A stretch of DNA of 64,000 nucleotides. Origin: Ceriagrion tenellum. Lineage: Eukaryota > Arthropoda > Insecta > Odonata > Coenagrionidae. Made by a program: the position numbers and the translations under genes. This document shows positions 47,487 to 57,770 of the stretch, piece after piece. The DNA lies in NCBI GenBank assembly GCA_963169105.1, contig OY720641.1:79001496-79065495 (forward strand), given 5' to 3'. Every line of letters starts with the position of its first letter. Position 1 is the first letter of the stretch. Below the pieces are notes generated by a model. The model searched no databases and had not been told where the DNA came from. It worked only from the letters and a program-made list of their open reading frames with translations.

Positions 47487-47618
47487 GTTTGCGGCAAAAG
47501 CAGGATGGATAGAGTCACTAATGAGTGGGTAAGAAGTGAATGTGGGTTAGATGCTCCAGTAATGGACATATATGAAAGGAGTGTGCTTCGTGGGTTCGGC
47601 CATTTTGAGAGAATGGAT
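47487..47618 (+). mobile_element. RTE-like LINE, continuation of the split copy
   Basis: Starts at the second GTTTGCGG and reads CGKSRMDRVTNEWVRSECG, VMDIYERSVLRGFGHFERMD. It directly continues the protein cut at 41993. It ends with TTTTGAGAGAATGGAT (47603-47618), the left copy of the target duplication of the minus-strand RTE insertion. Confidence 0.8.
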
Positions 47619-48699
47619 ACATACATGCATACCAATCACGCCGTTCCCTTCCGGGGTAGACAAGAGTCACTAAGTTTAACTCATAAATTCATAAATTTCG
47701 GCCCCGGTGTCGGCGGGGTAAAGTTCTCGCCTTCTAAACCGTGGGTCGCGGGTTCGAGTCCCGCCTGGATAAGATTATTCCATGCCCAGAACATGGGTGT
47801 TTGTGTTCGTCTTATGATATATTAAAACACTTGTAATTGGAAACACCTGAAAGTGTTAATGAAATTATTATTATTATTACACGTACACGTAACTCTTCTT
47901 CAATAATTTCCTCCGTTCTGACCTATACTTGCAAACCTCTTTTGCCTCATTTACCACCAAACTCTGCTTCATACACGCCCTCCTGTTTTTAAGACTCCTA
48001 ATATTCCTCCTCCTAAGAATTTCCTCTACCACATTCAACCACAACTTTCTCGGCCTACCTCTAACTCTCGCACTATTCATTTCACTCTTATATATCTGTT
48101 TCGTCATTCGACTCTCATCCATTATTTCCACATGGCCAAACCAACGAAGCACACTCCTTTTATATATGTCCATTACTGGATCATCTAACCGACATTCATT
48201 TCTTATCCACTCATTCGTGACTCTATCCATCCTGCATTTGCCTGAAGCACTCCTCGGATAACTCATACCCACGGCGTTTAGTATACTCTTATGTCTACCC
48301 TGACATACCCACGTTTCAACTCTATACGACAAAGTGAGGAGAAGCACACTTTTCTACACGGCGATTTTCTCTTCCTTAGACAGGCACTCGTCCCTTGATA
48401 TGCTCCTCATGCTACCTACCCCTTTCCTTCCAGCATTCGCAGGTCTCCTTATCTCCTCATCTATCCGTCCATCTTTAGTAAGCATCTTACCTAAGTACAC
48501 AAAACCATCCACTCCTTCAATTACTTCACCATTCGCCCTCACCACACGCTTATTCTCCCCATTCTCCTAATGAAATAATACTACTTTAGTCTTGCACGCA
48601 TTTACCCTCAATTCCATTCTCTATGTTGATTCACAAAACTTATCTAGGAGCTTGTGTAATCCCTCTTGGTTCTCTGAGATCAAAACACTCTCGGCTCTC
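47619..48699 (-). mobile_element. RTE-like LINE inserted in a relative
   Basis: Minus-strand element with its 3' end at 47619 (ATGTATGTAT-type tail, then GGAACGGCGTGATTGG). It is flanked by TTTTGAGAGAATGGAT on both sides (47603-47618; 48700-48715). Coding words: RANGEVIEGVDGFVYLGKML, ANAGRKGVGSMRSIS, YRVETWVCQGRHKSILNAVG, MDRVTNEWIRNECRLDDP, RSVLRWFGHVEIMDESRM, RGRPRKLWLNVVEEIL. The 156-codon frame at 47877-48347 covers the last third. It is 5'-truncated near the catalytic box, and a SINE interrupts its 3' untranslated end. Confidence 0.85.
47698..47878 (+). mobile_element. tRNA-headed SINE with ATT tail
   Basis: Head CGGCCCCGGTGTCGGCGGGG and B-box GGGTTCGAGTCCCGCCTGG, then the CCCAGAACATGGGTGTTTGT word shared with type 1. 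A different 3' part follows, containing AACACTTGTAATTGGAAACA, and an (ATT)n tail near 47867-47877. It splits the minus-strand RTE copy, which continues on both sides, so it is the youngest layer here. Confidence 0.85.
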
Positions 48700-49028
48700 T
48701 TTTGAGAGAATGGATGAGAGTCGAATAACGGAACATATATAAGAGTGAAATAAATGGTGCGAGGGGAATTTGTAGGCATAGAAAGTGTGGGTGAATGTGG
48801 CTGAGGAAATTCTTATGAGTAGGAATATTAGGAGTCTTAAAAATAGGAGGGTGTGTATGAAGCAGTGTATGGGGGTAAATGAAGCTAAAGAGGTTTGCAA
48901 GGATAGGTCAGTATGGAGGAAATTATTGAAGCAGAGTTTGGTGTACAAATATGTATATATCAGGGAAAATTTGTGACTGTCCCTACCCTGTAAGGGAACG
49001 GCGTGATTGGCATGTATGTATGCATGTA
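48700..49028 (+). mobile_element. RTE-like LINE, 3' end of the split copy
   Basis: Begins with the right copy of TTTTGAGAGAATGGAT and reads ERMDESRITE, VNVAEEIL, RNIRSLKNRRVCMKQ, NEAKEVCKDRSVWRKLLKQS to a stop. The untranslated end is CCTGTAAGGGAACGGCGTGA and the tail ATGTATGTATGCATGTA. Together with 41531-41993 and 47487-47618 it forms one plus-strand RTE copy cut twice. Confidence 0.85.
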
Positions 49029-50520
49029 TCTAGAGCTAATCCCTGAGTAATTTTAGGTCATTAGTTCTTCCAGCGATTTCGTTCAATGAGTATTTTCATA
49101 CACGGAATTAGGCCAGAGTGAGGTAAATGTCTAAAACACCTTTGGGAACAAATTGCTCGCAGACCATACGCAGTAACTGAAAGAAAAAGCATGGAAAAAC
49201 TCGTTTTTGTAACACGTCACTGTGCGGAGCAGAAACATTGTAATGGAGGAAAAATGATGAGTGTGGATAGGGGCCCTTTAAGATTTGGGTTTAAATGAGA
49301 ACGTGGAAGGTACGATTTACGTGAAAGAACTCGAACGACGAAGGCCATAGGAATGATAAATAAGGAGGAGTAACGACTGTAGAGTATCAGAAGGTATGGT
49401 GGTCCGGATCGGATAAAAATGGAAAAAATAATTAAATATTTTTCAAATGCACTGAAAGTTCTTCCCTTTAGTTTATTTGAAACGCTGATTTAATTTCTGC
49501 TGTTAGCATAATCAATTGTCAATCATTTGTGGAGATTTTTTGGGAATTGTGTTTATTATATGACCGAAAAATCTTCAGTTTTGTAAAAAATGCTGATAAT
49601 TGTTTATTATGCTAAGAAACCAAACCTCCTCTCCATTAAACCCTTTGAAAGTTCGGAATCAATGAAAAATATGAACATATGATGATGGGAGATGGCAAAT
49701 TGTTTTTATTAGTTAATTTGACTTTGACTGATTCCAATATTTGCTGAAATGATAAAGTTTAATGCTGAAACAAAATATAATTTCTTATTTAATAAACATC
49801 TTAATGGAATTTTAAAGTATATCAATGTGTACATTTTAATTCAATACCGCTAAATAGCTCATTATCCTATCCAGTTTTCTGATTTCCGAGTCAAATTCTT
49901 CGGAATCCTCGTCCACCACGTACCCATCCGCTTAGCTATGGAATTCTTCTAGAGTTTACAGACCTCTTGTGTTAGGCTTATAGCGTCTGGGCATTTATTG
50001 ATTGTAGCACCTTATGAAATCGTTTAAGGTTCAGGGGTCAGTATTAGCCTCTGTAAAAAATTTTCATTGGTGTGGAGTCGTGAAATTTTTCGCGATTGAT
50101 GATAAAGGTATTTTCGCGTCTCTTTATTTCGTGACTTCTGAGCCACCTTTGAAAGCTCCCGAATCGGCAGTAGAGCTAACTGAATTAAGCATAAAGTAGA
50201 AGACCTTCATGCCCTGCAGTGGGCATTAAGGTTTACTATTAGATGTAGTACTACTCATATGTATCATAAAATGTGGCCGTTTACATACTATATTCATTGA
50301 ATTTTTGGGGATCAATCAAAAGACCTCTCTTAAAATTGTTGAGCATTTTTCCATTAAATTACTATCAATGGAATTGGAAAGTTCGGTCCTGAGCGGCTTG
50401 GAAGGAAACCTTTATTAGGAGGATGAACGAATGTTTAAAATATGCCAAAGGAATAATATTATGAAAAAATTCGATATTACCGAATTCCCAGGATATTTTA
50501 CTAATGTCTATGTACAGTCG
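49029..50520. other. Unassigned AT-rich stretch
   Basis: No repeat ends or coding motifs recognised. A 61-codon plus frame at 50014 has no support. Confidence 0.45.
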
Positions 50521-51103
50521 GATTCAAATGTATTGCAAAGAATCGAGCGGCGCCACTTACGCTTCTCAAGGAAATCGAGTTTCACTTACTGCGCTGTTAT
50601 TCGTTGCTATACAACGCTACCTATTCAGCTGTTTATTTGCACGTATTTAAATTGTAACAGTTGAGAAATTGCTTGTTTTGTGCTAACTTGTTAATACATA
50701 ATATGATCAGCTCGAATAACAACGACATGCTGCGACGTACTGATTAATTGAAATACCAAACTTTATTAATAAACACAGATCGTTCCTGGCATACAATATA
50801 CCTACGGCAAATACTACGGAATGTATCATTTAGAGTAACAGTTGTGATTAATAAATAATAATTATCCATACTCAAATCGTATATCCAAACCAAAACGAAA
50901 GTGTAATAACAAATTAGCACAATATAGGAAATTGGTCAACTATTACCATTTGAATATGTGCAAATAAACAGATGAATAGATAGCGTTGCGTAGCAATGAA
51001 TAACAGCACCGTAAGTGAAACTCAATTTCCTTGAGAAGCGTAAGTGATTCGTAAGTGAAGCGTAAGCTAGATTCTTTGCAATACATTTGAATCCGACCGT
51101 ACA
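50521..51103. mobile_element. 583-bp long-TIR element, TA target (Tc1/mariner-like MITE)
   Basis: Left end TGTACAGTCGGATTCAAATG and right end (reverse complement) TGTACGGTCGGATTCAAATG start arms of about 150 bp that stay alignable through GTTTCACTTAC, CAACGCTA and CTGTTTATTTGCAC. TA flanks both sides (50519-50520; 51104-51105). The right arm has a small expansion of the CGTAAGTGA word. Non-coding; the 77-codon frame across the left arm is not supported. Confidence 0.8.
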
Positions 51104-51105
51104 TA

Positions 51106-52350
51106 CTTATGAAGCTGTGCAATTGCGGTTACCGCGGTATGACTCAAACCTCTGTCACATTGTTAGTTTCGGAATTAGCCGAGGTTTACAACTTTTACAA
51201 CAATTTGTGCGAAACTCAATATAGAAACAATTTTTTCCATTTGTATTTTGAAAACATGTTTGACTAACTAATACCAAAATCTCCCATCTCTAAGATAAAT
51301 ATTAAGAGAATGGCGATTACATAAAATCAGGCCATCGGGTTTTGAGCGCCGGAAACGGGGTCTTTTTTCAAAACAAGTATCGTAAAAATGTAGATAAGGG
51401 ATAGGAAATCATTTTACACCCATCAGTAAACGTAGGTATGATCATTCTATCGTATGGATTTTATTTCGTTTAAATCGGTTGACCTTACTCGAAGATACAG
51501 CGTCCTAAACTCAACGGACTCGACTTTTTTAATGGACAGCGGTACTGAGACCTAGTGAGCAAAATAGAAAACTGCTCACTGAATGTTAAGCTAGAATATT
51601 GGGTGTGCAAATATGGGTGCATGTGGCAAAAGAACTTAAAGCAACTTTCAGATGGATACTGGCTAATCCTTAGTACATGTATGTTAGTGATCTAGGTTCA
51701 TTTTTAGCGGAAAAATTGATAGACTCGCCTTACGCAAGATATTTTTCAATTTTGAATCTACTGCTGAAATATTTGTTGGCTAAATACTCTGTGAATAATG
51801 TGGATATTCCCTACTTGTTAAATATGTTTTCTAGGGCGGATTTGACGTTGAACACAAAGATTCTGTTTTCCTTGCAGTGGGAAGAAAAAGCACCCTCGTT
51901 GAAAGAATTTTGGTCTAATAAAAGGTAATCTCTGGTTGGGACAATTTCATCGGCAGCATTTGTTTCAACAAACTAGCTTTAGAATTGTCAATGACGCTGA
52001 GCACCGGAGAGGGTTTACTGCATTCATCATGGAAGGGGAAAATTAACCTTTTTGTGGAAATATAATTAATTTTCAACTTAATTATGTCCGTGCCAAAGCA
52101 TGAAATTGATTCGTCAACAGTCGAAAATTGTAGTTTGTTTGTTCATCGTGTAATAGCTAATAAGCTGTTACGTGTTTTTGGCGGTAGGCAAAAAAACATA
52201 ATAATGCCTTTTTGTGCATAAGGACTGCGTTGGATGTGATGAACTAAAGTAAACGATGTGTAGTTTACTTATGCAGTCCCTAGAAATCAAAGCATAATCA
52301 TTACTCGCCATATTATGATATACATTAATTATTTTATTTATTAGTAAATA
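51106..52350. other. Unassigned stretch
   Basis: A plus-strand 83-codon frame (51677-51928) without recognisable motif; otherwise nothing. Confidence 0.45.
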
Positions 52351-53087
52351 TATTTACATACATACATACATACCAATCACGCCGTTCCCATCCGGGGTAG
52401 TCACCGTCACAAAGTTTCACTTATTTGTTCACATTACTCAGCTTCAGTAATTTCCTCCATACCTATCCTTGAAAACCTCTTTTGTCTCCTTTACCCCCAA
52501 ACACTGCTTCATATACGTCCTCCTGTTTTTAAGACTCCTATTATTCCTCCTCCTAAGAGTTTCCTCAACCACAACTTTCTCGGCCTACCTCTACCTCTCG
52601 CACCATTCATTTTACTCTTATATATCTGTTTCGTTATTCGAATCTCATCTATTCTCTGAACATGGCCAAACCAGCGAAGCACACTCCTTTCATATATGTC
52701 CATTACTGGAGCATCTAACTCACATTCATTTATTACTCACACATTTCTGACCCTATCCATCGTACTTTTGCCACAAACACTCCTCGGATAACTCATACCC
52801 ACGGCGTTTAGTCTACTCTTATGTCCATCCTGACATACCCATGTTTCACATCCATACAACAAAGTGGGGAGAAGTACACTTTGTACACGGCGATTTTCGC
52901 TTCCTTAGACAGGCACCCATTCCTTGATATGCTCCACATGCTACCTACCGCTTTCCTTCCAGCATTCGCACGTCTCCTTATCTCCTCATCTATCCGTCTA
53001 TCGTTACTAAACATCTTGCCTAAGTACAAAAAATCATCTACTGGTTCAATTACTTCACCATTCGCCCTCATCATACAGTATATATAT
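52351..53087 (-). mobile_element. RTE-like LINE, third copy
   Basis: Minus-strand element with a CATACATACATACATACC 3' tail at 52356 and the GGAACGGCGTGATTGG end. The coding tail runs YERSVLRWFGHVQRIDEI, RGRPRKLWL, and further in RANGEVIEPVDDFLYLGKMF and RRANAGRKAVGSMWSIS. TTAGTAAATA occurs at 52341-52350 and 53088-53097, a plausible 10-bp target duplication. 5'-truncated before the RANGEVIE box and frame-broken. Confidence 0.85.
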
Positions 53088-56000
53088 TTAGTAAATAATA
53101 TTCCGTTCTAAATTATCACACATGATTGGCAAGTATTTTAGAGAACCTTCCCGCTGGGTAAAATCCAAAGCGTAAGACCAAGTTTAAATGTTAACTCTTA
53201 TTGTATTTTCTTTCTCTTCTTTCCTTTGTTGTTTTTCAAGCAGAAATAAAATATTATTCAATTCGATTAAAGGAAGTAGTATACTTCAATCATCTACCAA
53301 CATTATGATTGTGGATTCAGCTTTTCGTATGATTAGCGAGATGTTGGGCGCATGATGTGTCTTCGGACGTAGAAATGTTGAATGGCAGTTAATTATGGGT
53401 TTGGCAAGTTTGGAAGCGGTCTAAATGTTTCGACTGCCTCAGCGAGGATGAGAAAAATGTGTGTGATGGCTTCAGAAATAGGTTCGTGGAATAACTTCAT
53501 GATTATACATTTTAAAACTTTGTAAACATATAATTTAAAAACTTGGTAAAAATAAAATTCTCATGTCGAAATTGTAAAGTTTTTCAATTTATAATCGAGA
53601 AAAATGGGACTCTTTGCCAACCCTGAGATCCCTGCGGTTATTCTTGAAGATTGAGAAATTTTAGCTAACCACATTCGGAGATATATGAAATGGCTGAATT
53701 TTGTACTAAAATACATACTAGCGTCTGCGCTGTAATGAAATCATCTCGGAAGGAAGCGCATGGAGGACGTTTCGAAAAAGGATCTATTACTGTCAAAGAC
53801 TCTTCTGATGCCACTTGAAGCTTCAACTTCAGTGACACAGCCAGTTGGCAATAAACACAATTTGAGTGGTACGCCAAGTAGAGGAGGCAAAAAATATAGC
53901 TTCCGACCCTTTTCTATTTTATGTGGGCTCGGCCGTCTCCATGAGATGGATGTAGTTCGGCACGCATGCGGATAAGGGTCCCTGGTCTTCGAAAAAGAAT
54001 GAAAAGCCAGTGGAGCTTACCCCTAAAACACTCTCCACCAGTCGTTCTTACTTCAAATGATTTTAAGAAATGTATATAAATCGTACTCAGAAGGCATCGA
54101 ATTTTTCTTCCAGTGCCAACAATACCATTCATCATTAGTCGTCTGCTTTCGCAGGTCCTTGGTGCCTCCATCTCTATCTGTCCTCTACTCTCCTCTTCAA
54201 ATTTCTTTAACTCCCTCCTTTGGCCTACTTGGCTTGAATTTTCCACGTATTCCCATGTGAATATGGAAGAAAACAATTTTTCAAAGCATATGGATATTAC
54301 TGGAATGAGCTCGATTGTCTTGGAAATCCTGAACCTTTCTCATGATTACAGTCAGGTTTTAGCTGATTTTTGCTGATGCATTAGTGGTCATAGTTACATT
54401 ATCTTTAATATGGTATTGTGTAAGGCATGTTGGTGATAATTCACCCCTTGATTGATAACTCACCCATTGATTGAAGTGACATCATTGTTTTATTAGCGAT
54501 GGCCTACACTAGACTGCTTTTTTATTGTCTCTAAAAAGCCCTTATATACTAAATAAATACCGATGAAAAACTAGAATAATCGAGAAATACGTTTACGGGC
54601 ATGTTTGACACACGATTCTGTGTGTGGATCGTGGTGAAATTCTACAATGAGCATGCAAGTGCTCCCAGTGCCGTCCCAGTTCAAGTTCCATCTATGCACT
54701 TCTCCTCTGAGGCTTAATGACGAAAAAATGTTTAGGAAAACAATTCAAGTGTGGAAGATATTTTTCGAGTTTCATGTAATTGAGAATGAAACAAAACTGA
54801 AAACCTGTTACATTTATATCGGAAAACGTAAAAATCTGGACTGATATTTGCTAAAAAAAAGAGTTATGACAGTTTTTCATTTCCCTGGAGTCAAAAAAAG
54901 ACCCAATATTGGTTGGGTGGGTTAACTAGGACAGTTTTAGTTTATAAAGCCTTTATATGTGATAAATAATCTGTGATTGAAATATGTATGCTGGTAAATT
55001 GAAGGTTAAGAGATGAGAAGTCATGGATTATACTTTTTTGTTCGGAATTAGGTGTTACTAGTTATCCGAAATAATCAATCACATAAACGTAACTGACTGT
55101 ACCTAATAGAAGTAATATTTATTCTGGAAATCGTAATTCATCGCAGCCATCATGATCCCTAATCATCCATAAAATATTAGTACCTATATATATTTTTATG
55201 ATATTTTACATAATATTTTTTCTCCGTAATACATTTTCTGTTGACGATATTAGTTTCGCTATTCCGAATTCTGTAAAAACGTTCGATAAACCCTCCTTTA
55301 GATGTGGAATGCATCCATGGAATAAAAATGGTTAGCATAGCAGTTGATGCCTGTGGATTGTGAAAGTAGTTTTTCTCTATGTATCGTGAATGAGTTTTAA
55401 ATTTTTTTTAGCATTGATATAATTCATTAGGTAAATGTAATCATATTTAATTTTACATTTCCGCTTTTTTCAGTCTATTTTTAACATTTTTGACCTGATA
55501 TGGATGCTAATAAAATTTATTTTCCATTTTGATCCTTATAACTGTTATGGATGGTACCTATGACTATTGCTTGACCTGTTCGTTCCGCATGAGTAGATAG
55601 GTGATTTACAACCCTTCTGCTTTGTGAAGTCCCTTTCATGCGCGTTACTTAAATTAACATGAAATTAAACTACCTGTATGGCCAGTGCTAGCGAGTATGA
55701 CGGTTAGCGCACTGACGTAGAGGAATATGAAATATCTAAATATTCAAAAATGCTTAAAAGTTCATCAACTTAAGTTTTTCTAAACAATTTAGATCATTAT
55801 AAACTATTTACAGACCAGATTTTAGAATAACGTTTTTGATGGTGTTTGAATTGGGAAAGGAATATTTATGCCAATCTTCGTAAATGAAATTTGGCTGGCA
55901 TTCGAGAATTACGGAGGCATAAATTTAGGTTATATCTATCGGGAATAGTGTACTGTTCGTAATCCTGAATTCGTCATTCATCAGTTTAACGATCGGGTGT

Positions 56001-56464
56001 TTTAAGAGTTGGATTAGCTCTCGGCTCTCTCGTTGGATTAGCTCTCTGCAAAGATTTATTGAAATGAGAGTTCTAGGAATTGACTGGGTAGTTGCATCAT
56101 GTTTTGATGGAAGTTGAGCTCGCCAAATTGATTGTTGCATCTTTCACAATTTTGTAAAAGGCATAGGAATGGACTTTGCTTGACCTAGGAAATGATTTAA
56201 CATGCTGGGGAATATTGTAAATTAGTAGCTTTGATGGTGTATAATAGACGTATAATATGTTTATTTCAATAGCTATGCAGCGAAAGCAAAATTCAGCATT
56301 AAATTAAATCAAATTATGTCAAGCATCTCAGAGTTTCTGTGATGCTTAACATAAGTACGACTAAGTTAGATTTGTCTCTCTCTGAAATAATTAAGAAATG
56401 GGGTTACTTGATAGATTCAAAGTTGAAGGTTTCACTTAGTGGAAGGTCGGCATTGTAGTTAACC
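53076..56464. other. Unassigned stretch (3.4 kb)
   Basis: From 53088 on, no recognisable element. The 120-codon minus frame at 53914-54276 overlaps plus frames of similar length and has no motif. The rest is AT-rich. Confidence 0.45.
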
Positions 56465-56569
56465 AAACTTTGTGTTTTCCACAGATTTATTATTATGAGT
56501 ACAACTGGTTTCGGCAGTTACGCCATCATCAGGTATACTGAGTCAACGTCTGTGGAAGACACGAAGTTT
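56465..56569 (-). ncRNA. Hammerhead-ribozyme-like motif inside an inverted repeat
   Basis: On the minus strand the core CTGATGA (56532-56526), a GGC/GCC stem II, GAAAC (56512-56508), a palindromic AACCAGTT-like stem III and GTA (56502-56500) follow hammerhead order. The outer arms (56465-56485 and 56549-56569, about 21 bp, two mismatches) pair as an extended stem I, although the bases next to the core pair poorly. Hammerheads are known from Penelope-like elements, and a Penelope-like tail starts in the right arm. Activity is unproven. Confidence 0.5.
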
Positions 56570-56838
56570 GATTAAGGAGCATCCGACTAGGCCATTCTGA
56601 CCAATCCGCGGTGGCGGAACATAGTATAGGCAAGGACCACCGCATCATGTTTGACGTCGTAGAGTTGCTTGGCCGATCCAACGGCCACTGGGATCGCTTT
56701 TCGAAGGAGGCCATTGAGATCCGGATGGAGGTAAAAAACTTTAACCGCGACACGGGCTACGCTTTAGGCGATGCATGGAATCTAGCGCTCCGCAAAATTA
56801 AGGCAGAAAGGGAGATTGGCGCTAGCCAATCACAGTGA
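56552..56838 (+). pseudogene. Penelope-like element C-terminal coding remnant
   Basis: Plus strand reads TRSLIKEH, then after a one-base shift IRLGHSDQSAVAEHSIGKDH, HWDRFSKEAIEIRMEVKNFN and GDAWNLALRKIK to the stop at 56838. The SAVAEH...GH.I...(K)EAIEI...NRD.G..L..AWN pattern is the usual end of the GIY-YIG-containing protein in arthropod Penelope-like retroelements. The frame after the shift is open for 75 codons from 56611. Reverse transcriptase and most of the nuclease are missing. Confidence 0.7.
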
Positions 56839-56904
56839 ACCTGACTACTTTGGCGCAAAACCGTCAGGTGTATAAGGAGGCACCAATCGTGAAACTGACA
56901 TGCC

Positions 56905-56939
56905 CTGAGGACGATGACTGAGGTAGCAATCGAAGCGTC
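56905..56939 (+). ncRNA. Second hammerhead-like core, 3' of the Penelope remnant
   Basis: Plus strand: CTGAGGA (56905-56911, fits CUGANGA), a possible GACT/AATC-type stem II, GAAGC (56932-56936, consensus GAAAC with one change), then GTC (56937-56939) followed by GGCC, which can pair weakly with TGCC before the core. It lies about 65 bp after the stop codon, where Penelope terminal repeats would sit. The G in GAAGC would impair catalysis, so it is likely a decayed ribozyme. Confidence 0.4.
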
Positions 56940-56949
56940 GGCCAACAAC

Positions 56950-57770
56950 TACCTAACCTGGTAGAAAACCCGAGGACTTCATTAGTATCATGCTCCGGGA
57001 AAAAAACATCATATTTTACACAAACTTTGGTTTACTACAAAGGCACTTGATATTTTACGGAAAAAAAATTTGCACTTTATTCAAAGTGTTTTTACTCATT
57101 CATCACTTGTGATGAGAAAATTTACATCGATATAGCGTTTCAGAATATCATTTTCTCGATGGGCGTTACATATGTTTAAAACTTAATTGTGTTCTGGCAT
57201 GTTCAGGTGTCTTACTCAAGGCTATCAAACTTCGAATGACCTAGCTATTGCTATGGATGCGGCGCATGCATCCGGAAGGATTTGATCTCCCTCCGCGCGA
57301 AGATGGTCACTTAGAACCCAGCTGCGCCGATTCTCGCCGGGAGGCGCGGCAGAGGGTTTGGGGAGCGTGTTGGGGTGGGAGAGGGGATTGTGCCGTTGGG
57401 TGAAGAATGCGAATGAGGGGCGGGGACGAGGAGGGAGAAGAGGAGACAGAAAGACAAAAGGAGTGAGACGGAAAGGTGAACCATCCTCGAGAGTGTATGG
57501 GGTTAGAGAAAGGCATAAAATGCCAGTTGTCTCCCTCTGTCCGTGTAATAGAATGGTTAAAGGAGTTGGAGGAGTGAGGATGGGCGAGACGCAGAGGAAG
57601 GGAATGCAGGAAAGAGAGAGCAAGAAAGAAGGGGCGAGGTTGGTTGGGTTTGAAAAGGAAAACTCCCAAGAGTTGGGTGGGGCTTGTTTCAAGCTTCCAA
57701 CAATGGGAACGATGGGAGGCACGGGAGTCGGGAGTAGTATAGCCTGGAAACACCGCGGGGCATAGAATGG
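56950..57770. other. AT-rich spacer followed by a G-rich island
   Basis: 57295-57770 is G-rich on the plus strand (GGGG runs, GGAGG words), and 57780-57970 switches to C/T-rich. Overlapping frames of 135-219 codons on both strands across 57225-57966 are compositional and show no domain. Confidence 0.55.

Noticed and set aside
53914..54276. 120-codon minus-strand frame
   Set aside because: Competes with overlapping plus frames, no domain, no codon bias visible.
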